From an uncultured Acidimicrobiales bacterium (GTDB lineage Bacteria; Actinomycetota; Acidimicrobiia; Acidimicrobiales; SHLQ01): a stretch of DNA of 64,000 nucleotides. Below are positions 1 to 8,916 of the stretch, one piece after another. Where the stretch lies: contig CALJDK010000036.1 in NCBI GenBank assembly GCA_938023735.1, forward strand, positions 1 to 64,000, written 5' to 3'. Position 1 is the stretch's first letter. Each line of letters opens with the position of its first letter. The position numbers and the translations under genes were made by a program. Under the pieces are notes generated by a model. The model was given only the letters and a program-made list of their open reading frames with translations. It was not told where the DNA came from and did no database searches.

Positions 1-2046
1 CTCGGAGCCCACATAGCGAAGCGTTGCCCGCTTCGGGAGTGCGCGATTGAACCGCAGGATGATGCGGCCCGGCTTAGCGGTCATCCGCACAATCTTGCGG
101 CGCTTCGACGAACTGGCAAACTCCTGCGTGTCGTTCAGTAGCGGCACATCGTTGGGGTCAGAAAGAATGATCTCTACGATTTTGCGGCTCTTGTTGGTGA
201 ACCGGATTGAAATCGGGCGGGGCCCTTCGATGCCGGCGCCGAAGTCGGTGCCAAACTGGTCACGCTGAAATAAGGTGGCCAGATGCGAGCCAAGCGCCGC
301 ATAACCCTTGGCCGAGAAATGACACCCATCGTGGCCGGGGAGGGCGCTGGTGCTCACCAGGGTTACTTCGTCGCGCTGCGCCGCAATCTGACGCTGAGTC
401 TCACGCAACCGAAGATCGCCATCGGCAATGTCGCGCGAGCCACAGCCGTTGCGGATCTGCATCGAGTAGATGTGCTGCAGCTGCGGCATATCCTCGGCCC
501 ACGCATCGAACAGCGGGTTCACGAAATCGACCTGGTTTTTGGGTTGGCGCCAATCGGCCTCACCCTGGTACCAGGCAAACGTCGTCGGCGAGTTATCGAG
601 ACCGGCAGCATCGATACGCCCCAGCAGGCGGCCGTAGTTGGTGGCCGGATCCATTGGATCGTCGTCGTTTCGTTGGAAGAACCGGGCGCCCTCGCCACCT
701 TCAGCTCCGTTGATAACGACAACAGGAACCGACGTCGCAGTAAAGAGATCGTGTCCGAGCTGCAGACCCCATTGGCCGACACTGCCCAAGTCATAGGAAG
801 AGCGCGCGTTGGCCTGGTTCCAGCCATAAGCTTTTGGCGCGTTGACCCGCATCGATGATCCGTAGGACCGAATCCATCGAGACTCGCGTTTGGCCGAATT
901 GTTCCTCTTACCTAGGTTTCGTGCCACCGAGTTGGACTGGCCTTGGATGACAACCAGATCGCCGCCCGCCACATCGGCAGCCGTGAGCAGTCGTTTCGGC
1001 TTGCCACCAACCATCGCCTCGACAACCACCGAGTGACTGCGGGCCCGAGCCGGAACGTCGACATCGATCGAGAACGTGCCGTCGTCGGCAATGGCTGTCT
1101 GGCGGAAACGACGCAGCAGGGCGCCATCTCGAACACTTACCCGAACGCTTGTGGCGTCGGGAGCGCTACCCGATACAACCGTACGACCGCTGGCGGCCAA
1201 TGGTCGGCGCGGAATTATGGCGCCGGTTTGAAGCGCACCGGCGTCGGTGATCGTGCCGGCGCTCGCTTGGGCGAAAACGCGGAGTCGGGGTGCGTCGAGC
1301 GATTTGCTGTTGCGAGCCAAGGTCCAGTCAGGGGCGCCCGTGGACCGAGTGCCGATACCGACATCTTTCGCCCCTCGAATCGCAAAGCGGTTGAAGGCCC
1401 ACACCGTGGCCGACCCTTGCATGTCGGTTTCGGTGAGATGAACCTGCATCGAGCCGTAGGAGCCGGAGCGTCGCGTGTCGTCGACATCGAACGCATCGTC
1501 GGAGGCACCGGGAACTCCGGTCTGCCGATCGGCATCGTACTTGTTGGGCCAGAACTCAATTGCCCCAGCAAGGGAATCGCCGGTGGGGATCCCGTCGACG
1601 TTGGTTCTCACATCGATGGCTCGACGAACCTGCTGAAACGACGAGGTGCGAATCGGCACACCCAACTCGGAGCTGTCGCTGGACGGTGCATCGAAGGTCG
1701 TAAGCACCCACTCGTCGCCGATTTCCATGCAGTACGCAACTCGACCAACACCAGTCTCGGCGTAACGATCGCGTTCGTCGAGGACGTACTTTGGCGGCCG
1801 CTTGGGGGTGTAGGCCGGACCCGAAACGATGTTGAGTCGCAGCACCTCGGTAAAGCCAGCTGTGAGGTTGCCTTCGCAACCCACCTCGAGATTGCGGCGC
1901 TGCGTGACATCGATGTCGGGCGGTGCGCTCGGTTCAGAGTTGGCAGGGGGCGCGACCATCGCGATGCTCACGAACGCAACGAGAGCAATCAGAAACCATT
2001 TGGTTAGGGCACCAGCGGGACGATTTTGGGGGGAATAGGTGGTCAT
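1..2046 (-). CDS. Secreted sialate O-acetylesterase (SASA)-like carbohydrate esterase, 3' end truncated by window edge
   Basis: Manual minus-strand translation from ATG at 2046 (MTTYSPQNRPAGALTKWFLIALVAFVSIAMVAPPANSEPSAPPD...) is open to position 1. Contains 'VIQGQSNS', 'INGAEGGEGARFF', 'FAWYQGEADW' and a C-terminal 'DGCHFSAKGYAALG', typical of SASA/SGNH esterases. Signal-peptide-like N-terminus. Absent from the ORF track because it runs off the edge. Confidence 0.8.
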   Translation of the reverse strand, partial: MTTYSPQNRPAGALTKWFLIALVAFVSIAMVAPPANSEPSAPPDIDVTQRRNLEVGCEGNLTAGFTEVLRLNIVSGPAYTPKRPPKYVLDERDRYAETGVGRVAYCMEIGDEWVLTTFDAPSSDSSELGVPIRTSSFQQVRRAIDVRTNVDGIPTGDSLAGAIEFWPNKYDADRQTGVPGASDDAFDVDDTRRSGSYGSMQVHLTETDMQGSATVWAFNRFAIRGAKDVGIGTRSTGAPDWTLARNSKSLDAPRLRVFAQASAGTITDAGALQTGAIIPRRPLAASGRTVVSGSAPDATSVRVSVRDGALLRRFRQTAIADDGTFSIDVDVPARARSHSVVVEAMVGGKPKRLLTAADVAGGDLVVIQGQSNSVARNLGKRNNSAKRESRWIRSYGSSMRVNAPKAYGWNQANARSSYDLGSVGQWGLQLGHDLFTATSVPVVVINGAEGGEGARFFQRNDDDPMDPATNYGRLLGRIDAAGLDNSPTTFAWYQGEADWRQPKNQVDFVNPLFDAWAEDMPQLQHIYSMQIRNGCGSRDIADGDLRLRETQRQIAAQRDEVTLVSTSALPGHDGCHFSAKGYAALGSHLATLFQRDQFGTDFGAGIEGPRPISIRFTNKSRKIVEIILSDPNDVPLLNDTQEFASSSKRRKIVRMTAKPGRIILRFNRALPKRATLRYVGSE

Positions 2047-2978
2047 ACGCCGGGCAACACACACAACATTTCATAGAGAAGGTTTGCGGCAAGGTGCGCG
2101 GTATTGCCGCTGGTGTCATACACCGGCGCAACTTCGACGAGGTCGCAGCCGACGAGGTCGAGGCCCTTGCAGCCACGGATGATTTCCATGCCCTGGATCG
2201 AGGTGAGGCCGCCGATTTCGGGGGTGCCGGTTCCTTGGGCGACCGAAGGGTCGAGGCCATCGATGTCGAAACTCAGGTACACCGGACCACCGGACACCTG
2301 CTCGCGGACTTCTTCCATGAGCGGGGTGAGCGACTTGTGCCAGCAATCCTCGGCCTGCACCACGCGGAAACCCTGATCGCGGGACCACTCGAAATCATCA
2401 TCGGCGTAGCCGGTTGCGCGCACACCGATCTGCACAACCCGTTCGGGGTCGAGAAGGCCCTCTTCGACCGCTCGACGAAACGGCGTGCCGTGAGCGATCT
2501 TCTCGCCAAACATCGTGTCGTTGATATCGGTATGAGCATCAACATGGACCAACCCGACCGGGCCGGTCTTTTTGGTGAGGGCACGAAGAATGGGCAACAC
2601 GATGGTGTGGTCGCCACCCATCGACACCGGAATCAGATCGTTGGTGAGCAGCTGGTCGTAGTGGGCTTCGATGCGGTCGACCGAATCAAGAAGGTTGAAG
2701 GTATTGATGGCCACATCGCCCGTGTCGTCGATGCGAAGTTTGTCGAAGGGGGCTGCCTTGGTGGCCATGTTGTAGGGCCGGGTCATGACCGACTCGCTGC
2801 GAATTCCCCGAGGCCCAAAGCGCGCACCGGGACGCCACGACGTACCAATGTCGAGCGGGACGCCAACGATGGCGACGTCAAGATCGGCGGGTTCGGAGGT
2901 GCCCGGAAGGCGCATGAACGTAGCAATACCGCCGAAGCGCGGCATGGCGTTTCCGCCAAGCGGCTGTGGGTTACTCAT
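2043..2978 (-). CDS. speB: Agmatinase / ureohydrolase family protein
   Basis: ORF 2043..2999, likely start at internal Met (MSNPQPLGG). Ureohydrolase metal motifs 'GGDHTIVLPIL', 'HVDAHTDIND', 'SFDIDGLDPSVAQGTGTPE'. Stop overlaps the start of the SASA gene (ATGA). Confidence 0.9.
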   Translation of the reverse strand: MSNPQPLGGNAMPRFGGIATFMRLPGTSEPADLDVAIVGVPLDIGTSWRPGARFGPRGIRSESVMTRPYNMATKAAPFDKLRIDDTGDVAINTFNLLDSVDRIEAHYDQLLTNDLIPVSMGGDHTIVLPILRALTKKTGPVGLVHVDAHTDINDTMFGEKIAHGTPFRRAVEEGLLDPERVVQIGVRATGYADDDFEWSRDQGFRVVQAEDCWHKSLTPLMEEVREQVSGGPVYLSFDIDGLDPSVAQGTGTPEIGGLTSIQGMEIIRGCKGLDLVGCDLVEVAPVYDTSGNTAHLAANLLYEMLCVLPGV

Positions 2979-3105
2979 AACCCCCGAGAGTAGATGCAAT
3001 CGGGCATTCGATAAATAGTGGATTTATTGATTCGTCGCCAGCTATTGACAAGTGAATTTGGCGATTTCTCGCCCCTAGGGCGTTCGGCCTACGGTCCGAA
3101 TCACC

Positions 3106-3822
3106 ATGACCGCGCCCTCGGGTCCTCCTGTCGCAGCACCTCGGCTCAGCCGGGCCGACTTCGCGACGATGGGCATCACGTTTTTCTCCCTTGGCGTAAC
3201 CCTGCAGGTGCTGCTGATCGACAACGGCACCTCGGCCACCCGGGCGTTCATTGCCTCGGCGGTTATCTTCTCGGCCACCTCGCAGTTTGCCTACCTGGCA
3301 GTGCGCGATGGCGGCGGAAGCGACTTGGCCGGAATTGTCGCCGCCTGGGTGGTCGCCACCCGGTTCGGGATCCTGGCCGTGAGCCTGAACCGCCGGCTCC
3401 CGAAGGGGATCGGGCGCCGAGTGCTTGCCGCACTCAACGCCTTCGATCCCAATGTGGCCATCGCGGTACAACAAACCAGCCCGCAGGCGGTCGAGCGAGA
3501 GTTCTGGCGCACCACCGCTGGAATGATGATCGGCTGGTTCCTTGGCATCGGAGTCGGAACCTTCCTTGGCAATGTTGTCGGCGACACCAGTCGCATCGGG
3601 CTCGACGCAGTCTTCCCTGCCGCGCTGTTGGCCATCCTCGGCAACCTGCTCCGCCAACGAGACGGATTCGTTGCCGGTATCTGCGGTGCCCTGATTTGCC
3701 TAGTACTGATCCCGCTTGTTCCCGCCGGGCTCCCCATCATCCTGAGCGTGTTCGGCGCAGCTGTGGCGCTGTTGCTTTCGCGCCAGCCAGTGTCCGATAC
3801 CGAGAACGGGAGCAGCGCATGA
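3106..3822 (+). CDS. azlC: AzlC-family branched-chain amino acid exporter large subunit
   Basis: Hydrophobic protein with AzlC features ('AFIASAVIFSATSQFAYLAVRDGG', 'RFGILAVSLNR'), followed by an AzlD-like ORF. Confidence 0.85.
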   Translation: MTAPSGPPVAAPRLSRADFATMGITFFSLGVTLQVLLIDNGTSATRAFIASAVIFSATSQFAYLAVRDGGGSDLAGIVAAWVVATRFGILAVSLNRRLPKGIGRRVLAALNAFDPNVAIAVQQTSPQAVEREFWRTTAGMMIGWFLGIGVGTFLGNVVGDTSRIGLDAVFPAALLAILGNLLRQRDGFVAGICGALICLVLIPLVPAGLPIILSVFGAAVALLLSRQPVSDTENGSSA

Positions 3823-4124
3823 CCACCGTTGCCATCGTGGCGATAACTATCGGCGTTTGGGGCCAGCGACTCGCTGGAGCCTTCCTTGTCGGACCGCTCC
3901 TCGAGAAACGCCCAGCGCTATCACGCGCCGCAGCGCTGCTACCCGCTGCGGTAGTGATGGCGGTAATCGTGCAGCTCACCGTTACCAAAGCCGGATCGCT
4001 AACCGTCGATGCCCGACTCGCCGGAATGGGCGTCGCGGCGGTGCTGGTGTGGCGAAAAGCACCGTTCCTGGTGGTGGTGCTGTCTGCGGCGGCAACCGCA
4101 GCCCTTCTTCGGGCCTTCGCGTAG
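3819..4124 (+). CDS. azlD: AzlD-family branched-chain amino acid exporter small subunit
   Basis: ATG at 3819 overlaps azlC stop (ATGA). Short hydrophobic protein (MTTVAIVAITIGVWGQRLAGAFLVG...). Confidence 0.8.
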   Translation: MTTVAIVAITIGVWGQRLAGAFLVGPLLEKRPALSRAAALLPAAVVMAVIVQLTVTKAGSLTVDARLAGMGVAAVLVWRKAPFLVVVLSAAATAALLRAFA

Positions 4125-4215
4125 GTTCAAAAACTTCTCCCCCAAAAACGGGCCGCGATAGGGTCGACGTCCACACGACCCGCAACTATTTCAGTGCGTT
4201 TCATAGGGGGAACAC

Positions 4216-5583
4216 ATGGCAAGCGACGACTATCACAAGATTCTGCTCGACGAATCGGAGATTCCGACCCAGTGGTACAACATCGTGCCCGACCTTCCTG
4301 TACCACCGCCGCCGGCTCTGCACCCGGGTACCCACGAACCGGCCGGACCCGACGACTTCGCCCCGCTGTTCCCGATGGAACTCATCATGCAAGAGGTCAG
4401 CCAGGAACGATTCATCGATATCCCCGGCGAGGTGCTCGATGTCCTCAAGCTCTGGCGACCATCGCCGCTGTTTCGGGCCCGACGGCTCGAGAAGATGCTC
4501 GACACCCCGGCCAAAATTTTCTACAAGTACGAAGGCGTAAGCCCGGCTGGCTCACACAAACCCAACACCTCGGTGCCGCAGGCGTACTACAACGCCAAAG
4601 CCGGCGTGAAGAAGCTCACCACCGAAACCGGCGCCGGCCAATGGGGATCGGCTCTGGCCTTTGCCTGCGCGCAGTTCGGTATCGAATGCGAGGTGTGGCA
4701 GGTAGCGGCGTCGTACCGGCAGAAGCCCTATCGAAAGACAATGATGGAAGTGTGGGGAGCCACGGTTCACCCCAGCCCATCCGACGTCACCGACTTTGGC
4801 CGCTCGCTGCTAGCCCAAGACGCCGACCATCCCGGCTCGCTCGGCATCGCCATCTCCGAAGCCGTGGGCGAAGCGGCCCCGCACGACGATGTTCGCTACG
4901 CACTGGGTAGCGTGCTCAACCACGTGCTGATGCATCAGACCATTATCGGCGAAGAGGCTCTGCTTCAGCTCGCCAAGGTTGGCGAAACGCCCGACGTATT
5001 GGTTGGCTGCACCGGCGGTGGATCGAACTTTGGCGGCCTGGCGTTCCCGTTCATGCGCGAGAAGATGGCCGGGAAAATGGACCCCATCATTCGATGCGTC
5101 GAACCAATGGCATGCCCAACCCTCACCAAGGGCGAGTACCGCTACGACTTCGGCGACACCGCCGGCATGACCCCACTGATGAAGATGCACACACTGGGCC
5201 ACAGCTTCGTACCCGAGCCGATTCACGCCGGCGGACTCCGCTACCACGGCATGGCACCGCTCGTGTCTCATATCTACGAGCAGGGCATGGTCGAGGCGAT
5301 CTCGATTGGTCAGAACGAATGCTTCGCCGGCGCCCTGCAATTTGCCCGAGCCGAAGGAATTGTTCCGGCACCCGAACCAACCCACGCAATCGCTGCGGCG
5401 GTTCGCGAAGCAATGGCGTGCAAGGAATCGGGTGAAGAAAAAGTGATCCTCACCGCCCTTTGCGGCCACGGTCACCTCGACCTTGCAAGCTACGAGCAGT
5501 ACCTGAGCGGCGCGATGGTCGATGTCGACCTCAGCGAAGATGCCATCACCGAGGCCATGGCCGGTGTACCAGTCATTGCCTAA
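4216..5583 (+). CDS. trpB: TrpB2-type tryptophan synthase beta-like protein
   Basis: 'WRPSPLFRARRLEKML', PLP-lysine motif 'GSHKPNTSVPQAYYNAKAG', 'TETGAGQWGSALAFA', 'GCTGGGSNFGG'; the long N-terminus is typical of TrpB2. Confidence 0.92.
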   Translation: MASDDYHKILLDESEIPTQWYNIVPDLPVPPPPALHPGTHEPAGPDDFAPLFPMELIMQEVSQERFIDIPGEVLDVLKLWRPSPLFRARRLEKMLDTPAKIFYKYEGVSPAGSHKPNTSVPQAYYNAKAGVKKLTTETGAGQWGSALAFACAQFGIECEVWQVAASYRQKPYRKTMMEVWGATVHPSPSDVTDFGRSLLAQDADHPGSLGIAISEAVGEAAPHDDVRYALGSVLNHVLMHQTIIGEEALLQLAKVGETPDVLVGCTGGGSNFGGLAFPFMREKMAGKMDPIIRCVEPMACPTLTKGEYRYDFGDTAGMTPLMKMHTLGHSFVPEPIHAGGLRYHGMAPLVSHIYEQGMVEAISIGQNECFAGALQFARAEGIVPAPEPTHAIAAAVREAMACKESGEEKVILTALCGHGHLDLASYEQYLSGAMVDVDLSEDAITEAMAGVPVIA

Positions 5584-5607
5584 GCAATTGCCCTGAACAG
5601 CAAAACC

Positions 5608-5639
5608 TAGAAGGCCCGGCCTGTTGGCCGGGCCTTCTA
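5608..5639. terminator. Strong, possibly bidirectional intrinsic terminator between convergent genes
   Basis: Perfect 14-bp inverted repeat TAGAAGGCCCGGCC-TGTT-GGCCGGGCCTTCTA followed by CTTTTTGG (+) and GGTTTTG (-). Sits between the trpB2 stop (5583) and the convergent lipoprotein gene (5782). Confidence 0.93.
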
Positions 5640-5781
5640 CTTTTTGGCCACTCTGGCGGGAAACCATGCCGTGGCTCGTGCTTTTTCCCGAGGGGACTGG
5701 AGGGGTTGCCCCCTCGGGAAAGGACTCAGCAGCTCGCAGGAAACTCAGCCGACAGGCCGGCTTCCAGACTGCTGGTCGGCC

Positions 5782-6876
5782 TTAGCCAAGGACTGCGGTG
5801 CCGGCGATAGCAACGGGTCCTTGGCCGAATTCCTGGACGACATGGTCGTCGATGCCATCAGCGACCTCGCTCACGAGGGGCTTGAGAGCAAACGGTGCCG
5901 GGCTGTCATCGTCGACTGGCTCAACACTGATCACGACGGTTCCGTCACGGAGATCGGTTGGGAAGTTCACACCACCAGGAGCGTTGACGATGAAGTCCTC
6001 GCCGGGGAAGTTCGGGCCCGATGCGTCGGTGCCACTGAAGCCGTTGAAGTCATCGGCTGCACCGGGGTCGGTGAACCGGCCGGTCGAAACCGGAACTCCA
6101 TCGATGACGGCCCAACCTTCATAGACCCAACCCTCGTTGAGTTCGGGGAGGTCGAGACCTTGTACGGCGCCCCCATCGAGGCCGACGAACCAGACACCCG
6201 ACAACTCGTCATCTTCGACGGCGGTGGTTGGTGTGCCAAGGATGTAGACACCCGAGGCATCAGCAAAGTCGGTGCCGACTGCTGCCGGATGAGCAATGCT
6301 GAGTTCGGCCTGTCCGTCGACAACGTCGCCGGCAAGGATCTTGATTGCTGACGGGGCAGGGTCGGTGTCGTTTGCGGGTTCGATGGATACCACTACCGCT
6401 TCGGCGCGGTCGGTATGAGCTGCTGCAAAGGGATCGTCGATACGTTCGCCGTCAAGATCAACGACGTATCCGTTGGCATCGATGTTGAAGTTTCCGGTGC
6501 TTACCGGCTCGCCATCGACAACAATCCAGCCTTCGTAGTGAACACCGTTGGCGAGCGGCTCAAGGCCCTCGAAGGTGAGCTCGAGCGTGCCTACGGCGTC
6601 ATCCTCCATGGCGTCGTCCTCCATGGCCTCTTCATCCTCCATGGCGTCGTCCTCCATGGCCTCTTCATCCTCCATGGCGTCGTCCTCCATGGCCTCTTCA
6701 TCTTCCATGGCCTCTTCGACGACCTCTGTCTCGGTCTCGGGAGCACCCGAGACTGATGTGCCGCTGTCGGCAGCAACATCGGCTCCGCAAGCAGCGGCAA
6801 GTACACCGATCGACATCAGGAGGGTGGCCAATTTCTTGTTGACCTTGGGGGGTTGTGACTCTTGGTCTGGGCTCAT
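5782..6876 (-). CDS. Lipoprotein with acidic Met-Glu-Asp tandem repeat and two YEGW-containing extracytoplasmic domains
   Basis: Start at internal Met 52 of ORF 5782..7029 (MSPDQESQPPKVNKKLATLLMSIGVLAAACGAD; lipobox LAAAC). Contains (EEAMEDDAMED)n and two related segments 'HYEGWIVVDGEPVSTGNF' and 'VYEGWAVIDGVPVSTGRF'. Confidence 0.8.
   Translation of the reverse strand: MSPDQESQPPKVNKKLATLLMSIGVLAAACGADVAADSGTSVSGAPETETEVVEEAMEDEEAMEDDAMEDEEAMEDDAMEDEEAMEDDAMEDDAVGTLELTFEGLEPLANGVHYEGWIVVDGEPVSTGNFNIDANGYVVDLDGERIDDPFAAAHTDRAEAVVVSIEPANDTDPAPSAIKILAGDVVDGQAELSIAHPAAVGTDFADASGVYILGTPTTAVEDDELSGVWFVGLDGGAVQGLDLPELNEGWVYEGWAVIDGVPVSTGRFTDPGAADDFNGFSGTDASGPNFPGEDFIVNAPGGVNFPTDLRDGTVVISVEPVDDDSPAPFALKPLVSEVADGIDDHVVQEFGQGPVAIAGTAVLG
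6601..6717 (-). repeat. 33-bp in-frame tandem repeat, three perfect copies plus a partial copy, encoding EEAMEDDAMED
   Basis: ATCCTCCATGGCGTCGTCCTCCATGGCCTCTTC at 6601-6633, 6634-6666 and 6667-6699, then a degenerate partial unit. Confidence 0.95.
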
Positions 6877-6989
6877 GGGTTTCTCTTTCGGAATAGCCCG
6901 GGCTCCGTTGCCTGGGCGTTGCAAACCAAACGGCACGCAACGTTCATCCGGTTCCCTAAATACCCAAAAGAAGAAGGGAATCTTTCGAT

Positions 6990-7619
6990 TCAGTCCAGGG
7001 TTTGCTGCGCCAATTCGACCTTGGTCCATGCCCCGAGATACACCACATCTCCCGAGCTCAACGGTGTCGCGACACCCGCTGGAATCACCGTGTCGGAGTC
7101 GCCCAGGTAGGTCCCGTTGGTCGATGACAGATCGGCGATGACATAGCTACCATCGGCCTGACGCTCGAGCATGGCGTGACGGGTCGAGACTGCCGGATCC
7201 CCGGTGATAGCCAAAACATCGATCTCGGGAAACACGCCGCGGCTTTCGCTTCGACGCCCCATGAGCGCCTTTTGCAGGGAAAGATCTACGGTGACCGCGG
7301 AGGGAACCGGATCGGGAAAATCCAGCTGACCCTCGGCCGACATGCGATCGAAGTAGGCCCGGTCGACACTGATAACCAACTGCCACCCAGAGGCACTGTT
7401 ATCTGGAGCGGCACTGTTATCAGCGGAACCGGAATCAGCACCGTCAGAATGAGCACCGTCAGAATCAGCACTGCGCAGCGCCGCTTCGGGACCCGCGACC
7501 GTAGGGTCCGGGTCGCTCAGCGCACTTGGCATGCTGCCGGCAAGGAAGTCATAGCCGCAGTTCTCGCAGAAGACGGCCGACTCAGCATGAGGGTCGGCGC
7601 AGTTGGGACACGTTGCCAT
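6990..7619 (-). CDS. Zinc-ribbon plus FHA-domain protein
   Basis: Start at MATCPNC (7619). N-terminal 'CPNCADPHAESAVFCENCG'; C-terminal FHA pattern 'AVSTRHAMLERQADGSYVIADLSSTNGTYLG'. Confidence 0.9.
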   Translation of the reverse strand: MATCPNCADPHAESAVFCENCGYDFLAGSMPSALSDPDPTVAGPEAALRSADSDGAHSDGADSGSADNSAAPDNSASGWQLVISVDRAYFDRMSAEGQLDFPDPVPSAVTVDLSLQKALMGRRSESRGVFPEIDVLAITGDPAVSTRHAMLERQADGSYVIADLSSTNGTYLGDSDTVIPAGVATPLSSGDVVYLGAWTKVELAQQTLD

Positions 7620-7620
7620 A

Positions 7621-8916
7621 TCAGGACCCTTTGTTGACTCGAACGGTTCGGGTCGATCGCACATCGAGCGCCATCGTGTCGGCGTCGTCGACCTTCTTTT
7701 TCAAACGAACGGTGCCGGATTTCGGGTCGTCGACCTCGACAACCTTCTCCAACAGCTTCACCGTGTCGCCGTTGCCGGCTTCGTGCGCCAATTGCACCGC
7801 CCGGCCAAGTTTCACGGTGGCCGTTGCCCCATCGCCGGAATCTCGGGCTGCCAACCCCTCGGCGATTGCATCAGCCAATTCGGCTTGGCCCGTATAGTGA
7901 GCGACCTCGCGATTTATTCGGGTAGAGAGCGCCTCGTCGTTGGTCCAGATTGCTCGCACCAGCGCGCTCGGCTGTTCGACATCGTCGATGGTGAGCATGA
8001 CTCGGGCACCAAGTCGTTCGTCGCCGACGTTGCCTACCGGGATACGAATGCGCAGGTGGTAATCGCGCGATTCGTCGCCCGCCCAAGCTCCCAATGGGTA
8101 ATCGTTGGTAAGCGCCTTCACCGGCATTGCCTTCGAGGTGAGATCGTCAATGTTGGGAGCTACCTGTTTGATGAACTCCACCTGCGAGCCTTGTGGGGTC
8201 CACAACCGAAGCGAGACCGATCCAACCTCTTTCCCCATGGCCGCTTGCGTGAGTGCTCGGAACTCGGCCTCCATGTCGGCGGGGCTGGGAATGATGTCGA
8301 CCGTACCCAAAAGGGCGTTGGCGATGCGACGAAGCTCGTCGATGTTCCAATCGGTTCCGAGACCCCGAGCATCACACTGAAACAGACCGCTGCATTGGGC
8401 AATGGCGTTGTTAAGCGCCCGGTCGCTTTCGCTTTGGTTCTTGCCGTCGGTAAGCAGGATGCAGTGGTTGATGGAGTTGGGTACCCCATTGAAGATTCCG
8501 GCGGCCGCAGTGAGCCAGGTGCCGATGGCGGTACCGCCCTTGGCCCGAACTCTCGACACGACACCCTTGGCGGCTTCGCGGGTTTGACCGTCGGCCCGAG
8601 CTACGGCGCCGGCTTCCTGCGGGTACAGCGCGTACGCGCCGTCGACGCCGGCCACGATGGCAAACAGCGTGCCGTCGCTGAGCGTGTCGATGGCGGCCAT
8701 GGTGGCCTCACGAGCCGCCCGCATTTTGAGGCCGCCGTCTTCGTTCATCGACCCCGAACAGTCGATCACGATGACCTCGACCCGTTCTTGCCCGGCCGGC
8801 GGCGCTGCCGCACCTCCAGACCCGCCCGAAGCGGTCACCGTGACCACGGCGTCGACAACATCGGCGCCTTCGTGGAGATACTCGTTCTGAAAAACTTCGG
8901 CCTTAAAGTCAGCCAC
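7621..8916 (-). CDS. vWA (von Willebrand factor A) domain protein
   Basis: Probable GTG start at 8916 (VADFKAEVFQNEYL). MIDAS motif 'VIDCSGSMNED'; 'CILLTDGKNQSES'. Overlaps the PP2C gene by 8 nt. Confidence 0.9.
   Translation of the reverse strand: MADFKAEVFQNEYLHEGADVVDAVVTVTASGGSGGAAAPPAGQERVEVIVIDCSGSMNEDGGLKMRAAREATMAAIDTLSDGTLFAIVAGVDGAYALYPQEAGAVARADGQTREAAKGVVSRVRAKGGTAIGTWLTAAAGIFNGVPNSINHCILLTDGKNQSESDRALNNAIAQCSGLFQCDARGLGTDWNIDELRRIANALLGTVDIIPSPADMEAEFRALTQAAMGKEVGSVSLRLWTPQGSQVEFIKQVAPNIDDLTSKAMPVKALTNDYPLGAWAGDESRDYHLRIRIPVGNVGDERLGARVMLTIDDVEQPSALVRAIWTNDEALSTRINREVAHYTGQAELADAIAEGLAARDSGDGATATVKLGRAVQLAHEAGNGDTVKLLEKVVEVDDPKSGTVRLKKKVDDADTMALDVRSTRTVRVNKGS

Noticed and set aside
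943-2007. 354-aa plus-strand ORF at the left end
   Set aside because: Antisense to the SASA-like esterase frame, which has a signal peptide and catalytic motifs and runs to the window edge.
6415-6756. Plus-strand ORFs with repeated 'HGVVLHGLFI' or 'MASSSMASSS'
   Set aside because: Antisense reading of the 33-bp tandem repeat of the lipoprotein.
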